Assembly: GCA_024364735.1 (NCBI GenBank)
Contig: JAGFNQ010004746.1
Location: 341,179 to 405,178 of the forward strand
DNA from: Boesenbergia rotunda
Taxonomy: Eukaryota > Streptophyta > Magnoliopsida > Zingiberales > Zingiberaceae
DNA length: 64,000 nucleotides
Reading direction: 5' to 3'
The notes below the pieces were generated by a model. That model saw only the letters and a program-made list of their open reading frames with translations. It was not told where the DNA came from and ran no database searches. This document shows, piece by piece, positions 10,276 to 21,306 of this stretch. Each line of letters starts with the position of its first letter. Within the stretch, counting starts at the first letter, position 1. The translations under genes and the position numbers were made by a program.

Positions 10276-11919
10276 CTAACAGAATGAAATTTGAGTCTGA
10301 TGTTGTTCTTTATGGATCCATCTTCGCCCCGGATGTGCCCTTTTGATCCGATGATGCACAAGTTATCCCAAAAGTTCAATAGAATGAAATATGAGTGTGA
10401 AAATGTAGGAAAATTAATTAACCAATGAACATACATCCTGTAACGCCCGCTTTTTTTTTTTCCTAAAGCGGCGTTACGCTAACATACTTAAGGCATGTAA
10501 CATCATACTGCAGTGGAATAACTTAAACATTACATATACATGCCCCTACTACCATCCCTAATATAATGACATGGAACTTCACATATGAACATCATGCTTA
10601 ATCATCATATCATAACATGCTTAACATCATACCATAAGGTTTATATCATATCATACTGGACATCTTATCATATAGTTCCATAAGTCACTATTCGAGCATA
10701 TAGGTAGTCAAAATAAAGTTCTTAGCATAAACGGTTAACACATTTGATTTCATGGGCCAAGTCACCAACACACACATACTTCAGGCCCTCCTGCTGCTTC
10801 CTCGTTATCCCCTTGCATGATCTGTGGTATAAGGAAAGAAAACTATAAGCACACAGGCTTAGTAAGACTCTTTCCTACTCACTAAAATCATTCGTCATTC
10901 ATTCATAATCATATGGAACATAAGCATTATAAACATTTCTATCATAGCATAAAGCATAAACATAGGCATAAATCTAATTGAACATTCTTATCATGGCATA
11001 AAGTATAAGCATAGGCATAAGCATAAGTAAACATTCTAAGCATGGCATCATATGTGGCATGAACATAAGCATAAGATGTAAATCAACCATAGGCATACTT
11101 TCTAGCATATCAAGCATAGACATCGTAAACATTCTAAGCATGGCATGAGACATGGCATAAATATAAACATAAGATATAAACCAACCTATATGACATAAAC
11201 ATAGGCATACATTATAGGATATCATAAGAGCATCTTCTTACCATAATCATAACATGGATCATTCATTCTCATACATATCTTTTAACATGGAGCATAAGCA
11301 TAACACATCATTATCATAACATAATGCATAACGTGTATGAATGCATGGGTGGAATGCATATACGTATATGGATGCTTAGTTTAAAATCATACTTTTCATG
11401 AACATACTTTTCATAAACATACTTTTCCATAATGAATGCATGGGCAATGCATATATATCATAAGGATGCTTAATCTTTTAAAAACATACTTTTCATTTCT
11501 TAACATAATCATCATAACATCATTTGGGGTCCCCGGCATGTACCACATACATACATCATAGCGCGCATCCCTAGTAAATCCAAGGTAGCTAGCCCCGACC
11601 TACTAGGGTAAGGACAGCATAATCGGTAGTCCCCGAACCGAGGCGCTTCTTAAGGAGCCCATCCCTGTTGCACAGCTCCGGTAGTGCCAGAACCGTGGAC
11701 AGCTGCGGTAGTCCATAACCGGGGCGTTCTTAAGGTGCCCATCCCTTGGACCCATACTTGGGTCCGGTACAAGCCCATTCATAAAGTAAAATACTTTGCA
11801 TGCTTCATCATTCATAAGACATTCATAGCATACTTATCATGGCATCATTCTTATCATGAACATGATCATAACATACTTGTCATAACATCATTCTTATCAT
11901 GCATAACCATGGCATATCA

Positions 11920-12160
11920 TTCATAAACATGGCATATCATTCGTAAACATGACATATCATTCATAACATGGCATATCATTCATAAGGATAGCATATCATG
12001 TATAACCATGGCATATCATTCATAAACATGGCCTATCATTCATAAATATGACATATCATTCGTAAGCATGGCAGATCATTCATAAACATGGCATATCATT
12101 CATAAACATGGCATATCATTCGTAAGCATGGCATATCATTCATAAACATAAATCACATCT
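11920..12160. repeat. ATGGCATATCATTCATAAAC tandem repeat
   Basis: Roughly 20-30 bp units of the form CATGGCATATCATTCATAAA repeated about ten times with small changes. Similar CATAA/CATGGC-rich DNA fills 10900-11300 and the matching part of the second copy (51100-52450). No reading frame is conserved across it, so the 'MCLCLCH'-type frames on the reverse strand are repeat artefacts. Confidence 0.8.
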
Positions 12161-12439
12161 TACCATAGGGCCATTGGGACCCTTACTTGGAATAAATCTT
12201 AACTCTTATCCTATTAACCCTTATTGGCCGAAACTTATGGAGTCCCAAGGCCATGTGATAATTCACACAATCACCATCCTTCATCCTTATATCATGGCAA
12301 CACACATAAACATATGCTTGAAGTTAAAGACTCAACCCTAACCCCTTGGGTCCTTGGGGTTGGCCGAACCATATGGGCCTCTAGGGTGCTCCAAAAATTC
12401 CAAAAATTTATACTTAACTTATAAACATCATCAGGGAGC

Positions 12440-13385
12440 ATTAAATAACATTATCATGATTTTTAACATGTTTATAGACATTTAAATCATGGTGGCCGAA
12501 ACCCATAAACATAGGGACCTTGGTTTTGTCCCTTTCATGTTGGCCGAAACCCTAGAGTGTCCTAGGATACTCCAAAAATTCCCAAAAATTACAATTAACT
12601 TCTAAACATAGTAAGGGAACATTAAATAACATTATCATGATTTTTAACATATTTATAGACATTTAAATCATGGTGGCCGAAACCCATAAACATAGGGACC
12701 TTGGTTTTGTCCCTTTCAGGTTGGCCGAAACCCTAGAGTGTCCTAGGGTACTCCAAAAATTCCCAAAAATTACTCTTAACTTCTAAACATCATAAGGGAA
12801 TGTCAAATAATATTATCATGATTTTTTAAACATATTTCTAGACATTTAAACATAGTGGCCGAAACCCTTGAACTAAAGGTTCTGGGTTTTTGCTTCTTCA
12901 TGTTGGCCGAGACCCTAGGGTGTCCTAGGGTACTCCAAAAATCCCCAAAAATTACAATTAACTTCTAAAAATCATAAGGGAACATAAAATAATATTATCA
13001 TGATTTTTAACATATTTCTAGACATTTAAAACATAGTGGCCGAAACCCTTGAACTAAAGGTTCTGGGTTTTTGCTTCTTCATGTTGGCCGAGACCCTAGG
13101 GTGTCCTAGGGTACTCCAAAAATCCCCAAAAATTACAATTAACTTCTAAACATCATAAGGGAACATAAAATAATATTATCATGATTTTTAACATATTTCT
13201 AGACATTTAAAACATAGTGGCCGAAACCCTTGAACTAAAGGTTCTGGGTTTTTGCTTCTTCATGTTGGCCGAGACCCTAGGGTGTCCTAGGGTACTCCAA
13301 AAATCCCCAAAAATTACAATTAACTTCTAAACATCATAAGGGAACATCAAATAATATTATCATGATTTTTAGCATAATTATGGAC
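12440..13385. repeat. 182-bp tandem repeat in solo LTR copy 1
   Basis: Five head-to-tail units of about 180-183 bp, each with GTGGCCGAAACCC, then CCTAGGGTACTCCAAAAAT, then ACTTCTAAACATCATAAGGG and an ATTATCATGATTTTTA block. The last three units are nearly identical, which points to recent expansion. Copy 2 (50661-54485) has only isolated forms of this unit near 53350-53550. Confidence 0.85.
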
Positions 13386-13851
13386 CTTTAAAACATGCTG
13401 TCCGAAACCTTTGAACATAGGAACCTTGATTTTTGTTTCCCTTCAACATTAAATCCGAAACTCACCCATATATCAAGCCAAAAATCATGGAAAACATTAA
13501 CTATTATACCACAGGTGAGGGAGTCTTACCTTAGTTTTCTTAATTTTTCGAACCTTGGAAGAGGAGAAGAAAGAAGACTTGACCACACCTAGCCCTTAGA
13601 ACCTTGAGAAGACCTTAGATCTTGGAGAAGGAGACCTTTTGTGGAGTTTTCTCAAGGGAGAATTCCTCCTTGTGTGCTCGGCAAGAATGGAGAAGGAAGA
13701 GAGGAGCAAATGCAATTGATGGCATGAAGAATGAAACTCCCAAACCCCCTTATTAATCAACCATTAAGGTGGTGAATGAAGAGTTTTCCATGGCCCTTCA
13801 TCTTCTTCTACCATTTAACCACCATTCACTTCCTTTCCTCATAAGAATTCC

Positions 13852-13915
13852 TTGCTAGGTGAGTTGGTTAAAGCATTCATTGTTGTACAAGAGGTCCAAG
13901 GTTCAATCCTTGGCC
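13852..13915 (+). other. tRNA-like block with Pol III box A and box B inside the LTR
   Basis: TAGGTGAGTTGG fits box A (TRGYNNANNGG type) with one mismatch. About 45 bases later GGTTCAATCC fits box B exactly, inside a perfect CCAAGG/CCTTGG stem. The order and spacing are those of a tRNA D-arm and T-arm. No complete acceptor stem can be drawn, so it is tRNA-derived and not a tRNA gene. The block is kept in solo LTR copy 2. Confidence 0.6.
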
Positions 13916-14399
13916 CATGCACCTTTATTTTTATTTTATTTTTATTTTATTTAATCCTTTTTCTTATTTTCGAAAATTTCCCTTTTATTTCGAAAATTCT
14001 CCCCTAATATCACCCATAACTATGCTAATATTCCTAAATAAAATTCTTTTATATTTATATTAATTTTACCTAATTTATATAAATTTTTACCTAATTAATA
14101 CCTATTTTTGGAGCCCATTTAAAGCTCATTAGTACTTAGTTTTCTCAATTTAAATGAGAAAATATGGATTTCTAGGCCCAATTTTTACATAATTATTTTT
14201 GGGCCCCTCGAAAAATTATCTAGACTTGCTCAATATTTTAAGAAAATATTAAGAGAATTTTCCGGGTCGTTACACATCCTATTCATAATTATGCATTATT
14301 TCATAAATAAATACACCCCAAAGCCTCAAATTCGCTCACTAATTCCACAAAATTTATCGGTCAAAATGCTAGTTATCAATAGCTGAACCTCCTCCTTAT

Positions 14400-15160
14400 T
14401 GTCTCATACTTCAGCCCAGGGTGAAGGTTGTATCATGTTACAACTGACCGACAACACCCTAAATGTTTTTTGGACCTCCATACGGACGTTATACATGTAA
14501 CAACGTCGTGCTACCCTCTAATCACCCTGAGCCTCCCCCACTCGGTCCCCTACAAGGAATTTGACTTTAAGATAGAAAGTGGATACGACCACCTGGAACT
14601 CATTGAGGGTCAGTTGGCCTAATATAGCATTATAAGCGGACGGGGCGTCGACTATGAGAAAGATGGACCACCAGATCCTCTTTATGGGCACCTCTCCCAA
14701 GGAAATGACTAGCATAATCTATCCTACTGGCTATACTTCGTTGTCTGTGAATCCGAACAAAGGTGTGGCCACCGGTTGTAATTTTGCCACGTCAATCTGC
14801 AACTGGTCAAACGCCTTCTTATAGAGTACGTTGACGAGCTGCCTGTATCTACTATGGTTAGGTGGACCTAATAATTGGCTATTACCGTCGATAGGACTAC
14901 AACGTTATCATGGGGGACCTCCAAGCCTTGCAAGTCTTGGGGCCCGAAACTGATCTGCGAGCAGTGGGCTTGAGCCGCACTGATTCCGACCTGATGAATT
15001 TTTAGTCGACTCACTTGGAACTTACGAGCCCGATTGGAGTCACCGTACTTGGGCTCTCCTGAAATGACGTTCACGTCCCCCTGCACTGCATTCTGTTAGT
15101 TGGCTTGCTCCTCATTGACCTTTGCAGCTTTAGGCAGACCTGCCTGATAGATCGAAGACG
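14400..15160 (-). pseudogene. gypsy protease/pol N-terminal fragment
   Basis: The best block (14715-14518) reads KRIWWSIFLIVDAPSAYNAILGQ, then VVSTFYLKVKFL and GVGEAQGD. This is the conserved stretch between the aspartic protease and reverse transcriptase in plant gypsy polyproteins (family form DAPSAYNAILGRP). Further upstream on the minus strand (15086-14868) the frame NVISGEPKYGDSNRARK contains decayed protease-region sequence. Several stops and frame changes separate the pieces. Confidence 0.7.
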
Positions 15161-15497
15161 TTACTAGAGGGGGGGCGGGGTAAATAGCAATTTCTCGTCG
15201 TTTTCTCTACAAAATTGTTAGCGGAATACAAACAAAAATATATGAAAGCAAAAAGCAATGCTAACTCAAAGTGTTTTACTTGGTATCCACCCGAATGAGT
15301 GACTAATCCAAGGATCCATGAGCGTACTCCACCTCCACTATGAAAAGTCTCATTCAGGTGGAGAAACCTTTACAAAAGCATTATCTTCCTCTTTACAGAA
15401 TGCAATGATTAGAGAGAGAGGAAGGCGCGAAGACTTTATGCACGAACAACACTTCGTTACAGTACGAAACCGTACCGTTCACGTGTGAAAAAGTCCT

Positions 15498-15510
15498 CCT
15501 TTTATAAGAG
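15498..15510 (-). promoter_or_regulatory. TATA box downstream of an AGTCGACT array
   Basis: The minus-strand sequence CTCTTATAAAAGG fits a plant TATA box. It lies about 30-40 bases downstream, in minus orientation, of the palindrome array at 15540-15712. This suggests that the array is part of the LTR promoter. Confidence 0.5.
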
Positions 15511-15539
15511 AACACGATAACCTCGCAGGCTGTCCAGCC

Positions 15540-15712
15540 CCGCACCAGTTGACTGCCCCTGGGGTAGTCGACTGGCCTAGCATTAATTGCTAGCCAACGG
15601 CTAGTTTTGGGGGGTCACCAGTCGACTGCCCCTGGGCTAGTTGACTGGTAGAAGGCTGAAAACCTTCTGCAAGTTTTGGCAGTCGACTGCCATCTGGCCA
15701 GTCGATTGCCCA
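15540..15712. repeat. AGTCGACT palindrome array
   Basis: Five to six copies of CAGTCGACTG or one-base variants, often arranged as facing pairs around CCCCTGGG, for example CCAGTTGACTG...AGTCGACTGG (15546-15572) and CCAGTCGACTG...AGTTGACTGG (15619-15649). The layout is the same as the GATCGGTC and GGGCGCCC arrays elsewhere, but the core is different. Confidence 0.8.
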
Positions 15713-16082
15713 CTCACTTACAACCACTCTTTCACATTCTCTTTCACATGTGCCTTCAGGTTCACTCCCTTGGCTCGCCCCTTGAAGTCATCTTCCTCTG
15801 ACTCTCGTCTCTCAGATGCGCACACAAGCCTTCCCTTGGCTTGCTTCCATGCCACCCTTCACGTGTGCCCTTGAAGTCCACTTCCCGGCTTGCCCTTGGA
15901 GTCCTCCTCCCTCGGCTCTTGTCCCTCGGATATGTTTTCCATGTGTGATTCTCCAAGTCCTGCAAACTCAATCACACATATATCAAATACAATATAACAC
16001 CCTAACCTTAAATTTTTTAGCACACATATCAAAACCATGATCTTCCCGATCATTCTTGGGTCGATTGCCTCAACACTGCTGG

Positions 16083-16665
16083 TTGGAATAGCTGTTGGGC
16101 AATGAGTGTCTCTGCAGGCGTCATTGAGGCACCCCTCGGTGGCCCCCGGGAGCCCAAGTGTCTATGCGGAGCCGACCGGGGTGCTCCTCGGCTGGCGAAA
16201 GCCTTCCACCGTCCCAGCTGTTAGCACTCTTGGGTGGCGTGCGTGTGGCTATGATGGAAATAACAATATGACCTCCATTTTGCCGGACTGCATCCCTGGG
16301 CCACATGCTGCACCTGTCGGTATTCCGACCTTGGTCTATTGGTGGCCACCCAGGGACTTCTAGTGGGCCTCCCAGAGGGGTGGTCCTTTGAGCTGGAGAA
16401 ATGACCGGAGTTGATCCTACTTCCTTTTGTCGAGAGGCATACACTTCCTTAACATTTATGTACCTGACCACTTTCCCCAAGAGAACGTCAAAACTTTTGG
16501 GCGGCTTCTTGATTAGCGAATGGAAGAATTCCTCATCTTGTAACCCATGGGAGAAAGCACTAATCATTACCTTCGGAGTGGCGGTCGGTACGCCTATCGC
16601 CACCTGGTTGAACCTTTAATGTAGGCCCTCAAGGACTCGTTTGGGCCTTGCTTAAGGGCAAAGAG
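16083..16665 (-). pseudogene. gypsy gag, C-terminal half
   Basis: The minus-strand frame reads NLFALKQGPNESLRAYI, then (one frame adjustment) RFNQVAIGVPTATPKVMISAFSHGL, FFHSLIKKPPKSFDVLLGKVVRYINVKE. This is the Retrotrans_gag region followed by the usual linker. It breaks off near 16083 at the divergent insertion. It is the continuation of the gag half at 21427-22103. Confidence 0.75.
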
Positions 16666-17717
16666 ATTGATGTTGGAAACGGATGGCTAGAGAGGGGGGG
16701 TGAATATAGCCAATCTCTTTGAGCTTTGAAACTTATCAAGATTTCTGCACTCAACTTATCAGTAGCACAGCGGAAGAAGCAAACGAAAAGAGACAGTGCA
16801 GTAAACAAAACCGAAATGAAAGCAAGCAAGAACAACTACCAAGGTCGCTAACAAGAGGGTTTACAAGGTTCGGGGATAACTTGCCCCTACTCCTTGGCGT
16901 GCCCTTAAGGTGGGCGATCCCTTGATCGTCGGCAGATCAAGCCCCGGTGTTCACCGGATATAACGCAACCTCCTTCTCGGTGGAGAAACCTCTCCACAGC
17001 GTTTCAAACTAGGATATGGATTTAAGCTTAATGAAACACAGAGAAAACTCTTACTTAGCACCAAGCAAGGACAAGAACACAACGAGCTTATCCTGAGCTC
17101 CACCCAGCGACGATCTCACGCAAGGACTCCCTCCTTCGTGTCTTCTCACCGTCGGACTCCAAGCTCCTTGTTCTTTCCTCCCAGCACTACGTAAGGGTTG
17201 GTTGCTTTTGCAGTTGCTTGCTCAAAGTGATGAAGACTCCAGGAACACAACAAGCAAGTTGTGGAGAAAAACAAGGCACAACAAGAACTTCAGTAAGCTC
17301 AACACCGAAGACTGTCGAACAACTTCTCTACTTCAACCGAAGCCTTCTTCTCGCTTTTGTTTCTCCACCAAGCATCAGATGACACCATCCCTGCAACTCC
17401 CAGCTACACATCTGCCAATGCCAGCTACCACTGAGCTATCTCTGGACTCCCTGAGCTTCCCTCAGCCAAGCCCCAGTCTCAGCTCCAGTCTGCAGCTCGG
17501 CCGTTGCAACCTGAGATGGAAAAACGGACAAACCTGCTCCAAGGAAAGCTCTTCTTTGACCCTCCTTGAGTCTTTGAATCCTCCGCTGTCACCTGTAGCT
17601 TAATCAGACTGTTAGAGTAGTGAATCAACCAGTAAATCAAATATCAGAGGCAAACAGCAGCTAATCGGATATGTTCAGACGCGATCAAAGTGTCTGACAG
17701 TGCAATTTGAATTAAAG

Positions 17718-18405
17718 TGATCGGTCACCGGACCAATCAGAGAGCCTCCTGATCGGTCACCAGACCGATCAGGCTGGGTCCAGACCGATCAGGCTGGGTC
17801 CAGACCGATCAGGCTCCGTCCTGATCCATCCCCAACGCTCAATCAGAAATCGCGATTTCTTTGAGATTCTCCTGAACCGATCACCAGACCGATCCCAGGT
17901 TGTGGATCGTTCACCGGACCGATCCACCCTTATATCGGGCGATTTCTGAGTTTCTCAGCCTAAGCCTTGTGATCGGTCAACTGACCGATCAGGGTGTCTC
18001 CTGATCGGTCATCAGTCCGATCAGATCATCACCAGACCATTCAGGCACCGTCCTGATCGATCTTAGTGAGGAACCCGCGAAGCTGGATCGTTCACCAGAA
18101 CGATCTGCACAGTGATCCTGAATGGTCATCAGACCGATCAGGAGCAGTTCAGCAAGGGAACTCAACCTCACTGCTCGCTCCCTGATCGGTCACCAGACCG
18201 ATCAGGAGCCAGTCAATGGGTGAAACGCATACTCCCTGATCGGTCACCAGATCGATCAGGAGCAGCACAGTAGGTTCCCAACCTCACCGTGTGCTCCCTG
18301 ATCGGTCACCAGACCGATCAGTCATCGCTGGATCGGTCACCAGACCGATCCACGAAGGAGCAGCGTGCCAGATTCCCTGATCGGTCACCAGACCGATCCA
18401 GGGAC
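17718..18405. repeat. GATCGGTC palindrome array with ACCA loops
   Basis: About sixteen units of CTGATCGGTC-ACCA-GACCGATCAG and partial forms, spaced 20-50 bases apart. Single-arm-only copies also occur (GGGTCCAGACCGATCAGGCT twice at 17775-17815). Some variants are symmetric, such as GGATCGTTCACC...GAACGATC. It shares its arms, but not its loop, with the array at 10008-10275. Confidence 0.9.
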
Positions 18406-18407
18406 TC

Positions 18408-18825
18408 AAACCTAGCCCTCCAAGCTAAGTTTTCATCCACCTTAGCCCTCCAAGCTAAGGATTTTTCACCTAACTCTCCAAGTTGGGAATTTGCACCTAA
18501 CCCTCCAAGTTAGGACTTTTCACCTAGCCCTCCAAGCTAGGACTTTTCACCCAACCCTTCCGAATTAGGACTTTTCCAAACCTAGCCCTCCAAGCTAGGA
18601 CCTGACCCTCTAGGCCAGGACTTTTTCACCTAATTCTCCAAGATGGGAATTTGCACCTAACCCTCCAAGTTAGGACTTTTCACCTAGCCCTCCAAGCTAG
18701 GACTTTTCACCCACCTCTTTCGAATTAGGACTTTTCACCCACCTAGCCCTCCAAGCTAGGACTTTCAACACCTAACCTCCCAGATCAGGATTTTCCAACA
18801 CCTAGCCCTCCAAGGTAGGATTTTC
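18408..18825. repeat. Array of hairpins with constant CCTCCAA loop and changing stems
   Basis: About a dozen units of roughly 31 bp, separated by ACTTTTCAC-like spacers. Each is a 6-7 bp stem around the loop CCTCCAA. Stems include CCTAGC/GCTAGG, CCTAAC/GTTAGG, CTTAGC/GCTAAG and CCTGAC/GCCAGG (one mismatch), so arm changes are mostly compensated. The array runs to the very edge of the nested solo LTR at 18826. Confidence 0.85.
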
Positions 18826-21306
18826 TGTTGGGACCGGGTGCATGTCGACAAGGATACGAGTTCGTAAAATTTAAAATTTTTACGTGCAGCGGAAGAGTTT
18901 GCATAAAATAATTTCCTAAATTATTTTAACTTCGTATCTAGCATGCAACCTTATAGTGTATCGACATAATCATAAAATAAAAGTTTGCGAAAAAGTAAAC
19001 TAATTTACCAAGTACCTCGCGTAACTTGAAGAAAGGGACGAGATCCAACCGTAGCGTCCCTTGGAAGCTTCGCCTCTATTCGCGTCCACGCCGAGTTCTC
19101 TTCGGGATGACTTCGCAAAGTCACGAGTTTTGTGCCGACGAGAACTACTAGATTCTCGGAAGGCACAACTAGAAGGATAAGAGAAAATAATGAAAAACTA
19201 ACCAACGAAGTAACGGAATCAAATTCCGGGAAGAGAGGAATCGCTATCCGCTTCTTCTTCTTCGCGTTCGGGTTCTCCTTCTTCTTCTTGAAGCTCACGC
19301 CAACCTCAACTAAGGGAGGAGTTGCGCCGGCCCTAAGTCACCAAGTGGGCGCCGGCCCTAGGCTCCAAGTGGGCGCCGGCCCTAGGCAAGAGAGGGAGAG
19401 GGAGAAGAGAAGAGAAGAGATTAAGAGAGAGAGGGAGAGCTCTATGATTCAATTACTTGAATTGGAATTAAGGGCTAGCCTTTGGTTCCTTTATATAGTA
19501 GCAACTCCTTTGCTAAGTCTCCCTCTAAACTGAATTAACGGAATTAACGGAATTAGTTATAAGAAATTTATCTTATAAATTTTCTTATTGCTTATTCCGT
19601 TTAAGCCTAGTCTTATCATAACCATTTATAATAAAACAAATTAGTTATCATAAGAAATTTATTCTATAAATTTTCTTATGATTTTATTATAACTAACTTT
19701 ATAATAAAACTAATTATTTATCATAAGAAATTTATCCTATAAATTCTTATGAATTAATTCCGTTTAAACCAAGTCTTTATTATAAATTAATTTATAATAA
19801 AAACTAATTCTTCTTCTCTTTAAATTATGGAATAAATTTTATAAGAAATTTATAAACTTTCTTATTATGGAAAAATCAATTCATAATTGATTTTATAAAA
19901 TTAAAATAAACCCAATTCATGGATTATTTTAATCTTCCATAAAAGAATAAATTTCTATAAATTTATTTATATAAATTTCTTTATACAAATTTATTTATCC
20001 ATAATTCATAAAATAAATCGTGCTTGATTTATCTTATTAATTAAACCAAATAAATTGATTTAATTCCCTTTAATGGCCGGCCACCACAAGGAGGGTTAAT
20101 ACCCTCTTTGGCCGGCCAAAACCGACCCGAACCGATCGCGAATTAAACTCATTTAATTCGCCCAAAAAGCCTTCAAAAGACTTAGCCATTTTAGTTTCCA
20201 TTGCGCCTCTGATTAACTCAGATTCGACTTATTTCTCTTGATCGGAAAATCCAATTTTCAACTCGTTTTAAATCCCTCGGATTACTCGTAGTGCGTGTGA
20301 CTAAATAGGCTTTCGATTTATGTTGGCCGTCTATAATTAACTAATTATAGAACGATCATGAGTGGCACCTAGTAGTACATCATGATCCCCAATTAATCGA
20401 AAGATCAACGGTTTGACCTCAGAAGAAATTATTCTGAAACCCTTCAGCAGCTCTAATGAATCGTGCCCCATTCCCTTCACCACCTTATACCCACTTGGTT
20501 CAGGACACGGTCAATGGTGTCAGTCCCCACTAGGCTGACTACGTCACACCTAGCCCAAGTAATGTCTTACTCGTCCTTTGGATTTCTAATTACTCTCATG
20601 TATTTTAGAGACTCTCACTCTAAACATGATATGCTCTGGCCAGAGGCTTTGAGTAACAATCCGACGATAGGCCTGAGTATACATCTCCTCGCAAGGAGTG
20701 GTGAATCCTTTGTAGGCTGTTCAAACATCTTCGGGCACTTCGGCTTATACCCGATCATCCTGGGTCCACACCTCCTTGGAGATGCTTGCTTAAGATGTCA
20801 AAGTATAAGTCTCCATGACCAAGATGACTTGAACACCGCAAGTCAAAGGAACATCGCACTTAAGCCGCAGTAAGATCTTCATTGACATATCTACATGTAG
20901 ATTCCCATATGAAGTCTTACAGCTAGTCACTCCAATGAACTAGTTCCTTAACTAGCATCCATGTTTATCTCCGGACATCCCAATGTCACCAGCCGGTGAG
21001 AATCAGCTGAATAGAGAATAACCCATGCTAGTCTCAACAGAATTGATAATGTCCGTATTTATCAATTCATCGACTAGGGATATTTCCAACACTTCACATT
21101 TGCACATTTAGAGATAATCACTAGTTGTGATCCCATCACAAATTCTCTTATGCTGTGAACTGTATGGCGGACATTCAGTAGATGAGTTTAAGATCCCAAT
21201 CAAATACACAAACATGTATACTCAAATAGTGAATTATCATTTATTGAAATAAATGTTTACAATCATAAGGCGATTGCCTTAGGACACTTCTCTCATATCA
21301 CTAACA
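18826..21306 (-). mobile_element. Solo LTR, TGTTAGTGATATGAG family, copy 1
   Basis: Plus-strand ends TGTTGGGACCGGG...ATATCACTAACA, flanked by TTTTC (18821-18825 and 21307-21311). It is 2481 bp. The same sequence recurs at 38956-41420 and 44597-46882. A TATA box CTATATAAAGG on the minus strand (19488-19498) suggests minus orientation. The leader side carries repeated GCGCCGGCCCTAGG units (19325-19390), and 20080-20125 has GGCCGGCC sites around an AGGGT/ACCCT inverted repeat. Neighbouring frames such as the one at 20463-20873 are not kept intact in the other copies and are not taken as genes. Confidence 0.92.
19488..19498 (-). promoter_or_regulatory. LTR TATA box, solo LTR copy 1
   Basis: Minus-strand CTATATAAAGG. 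The same box is found at 39597-39607 and 45252-45262 in the other two copies, with GGAACC just after it. Conservation in all three copies supports its use as the LTR promoter. Confidence 0.6.

Larger units (their letters stand above)
10439..14274 (+). mobile_element. Solo LTR, 3.8 kb, TGTAACG...CGTTACA family, copy 1
   Basis: Starts TGTAACGCCCGC and ends GGGTCGTTACA, a 7-base terminal inverted repeat. It is flanked by the 5-bp duplication CATCC (10434-10438 and 14275-14279). There is no coding sequence, PBS or second LTR, so it is best read as a solo LTR left by LTR-LTR recombination. The size and ends suggest a Ty3/gypsy chromovirus such as Tekay/Del, but this is not proven. A second copy is at 50661-54485. 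The interior holds CATAA/CATGGCATA-rich tracts, about five 182-bp tandem repeats and a tRNA-like block. The strand is nominal. Confidence 0.88.
1..14378 (-). mobile_element. Non-autonomous Athila/Tat-like LTR retrotransposon, left end outside the window
   Basis: Internal region and 5' LTR of a minus-strand Ty3/gypsy-type element. The LTR (3479-14378 after later insertions) has matching ends TGATAAC and GTTATCA. Next to it, at 3456-3473, is a primer-binding site complementary to plant tRNA-Asp, as in the Athila/Tat/Ogre lineages. The internal part in view (1-3478) has one broken Gln-rich/acidic reading frame and one repeat-rich reading frame. I see no gag zinc knuckle, protease, reverse transcriptase or integrase, so the element looks non-autonomous. 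The 3' LTR must lie left of position 1. It landed in the protease region of an older gypsy element, whose pol remainder would also lie left of the window. Confidence 0.75.
3479..14378 (-). repeat. 5' LTR of the Athila-like element, interrupted twice
   Basis: Minus-strand LTR starting TGATAAC at 14378 and ending GTTATCA at 3479, a perfect 7-base terminal inverted repeat. Removing the CACTA element with its 3-bp duplication and the 3.8 kb solo LTR with its 5-bp duplication leaves about 1.46 kb, an ordinary LTR size. The retained pieces are 3479-3983, 9581-10438 and 14280-14378. The piece 9581-10438 carries the GATCGGTC palindrome array. The other LTR is outside the window, so pairing cannot be checked here. 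Confidence 0.65.
15165..16083 (-). mobile_element. Divergent LTR-like insertion in gypsy gag-pol
   Basis: Non-coding DNA splits gag (16083 and rightward) from protease sequence. It starts with CTAGAGGGGGGG plus GTAAATAGC, like the start of the solo LTR at 16671, and later has a 'GGTGGAGAAACCT' tract also seen there. It is probably a diverged solo LTR of a related family. On the minus strand a TATA box (CTCTTATAAAAGG, 15498-15510) follows an AGTCGACT palindrome array. The exact ends and a target duplication could not be fixed. Confidence 0.45.

Noticed and set aside
10974..11225. Met/Cys/Leu-rich minus-strand frames (also at 51352-51758)
   Set aside because: They are translations of CATAA/CATGGCATA-type simple repeats in the 3.8 kb LTR and are not kept between copies.
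13852..13915. A genuine tRNA gene
   Set aside because: Box A and box B are present, but no acceptor stem, proper anticodon stem or discriminator can be drawn.
17718..18405. Resemblance to a CRISPR array (regular short palindromic repeats)
   Set aside because: This is plant nuclear DNA. Spacers are not of constant length, repeats are imperfect, and no cas genes are present. The array lies inside an LTR.
20463..20873. An open frame that recurs at 40528-40914 and 46040-46378, looking like a conserved protein
   Set aside because: The similarity is due to three copies of one solo LTR. The frame differs in length and phase between copies (for example small indels at 46105-46190), and nothing resembles a known domain.
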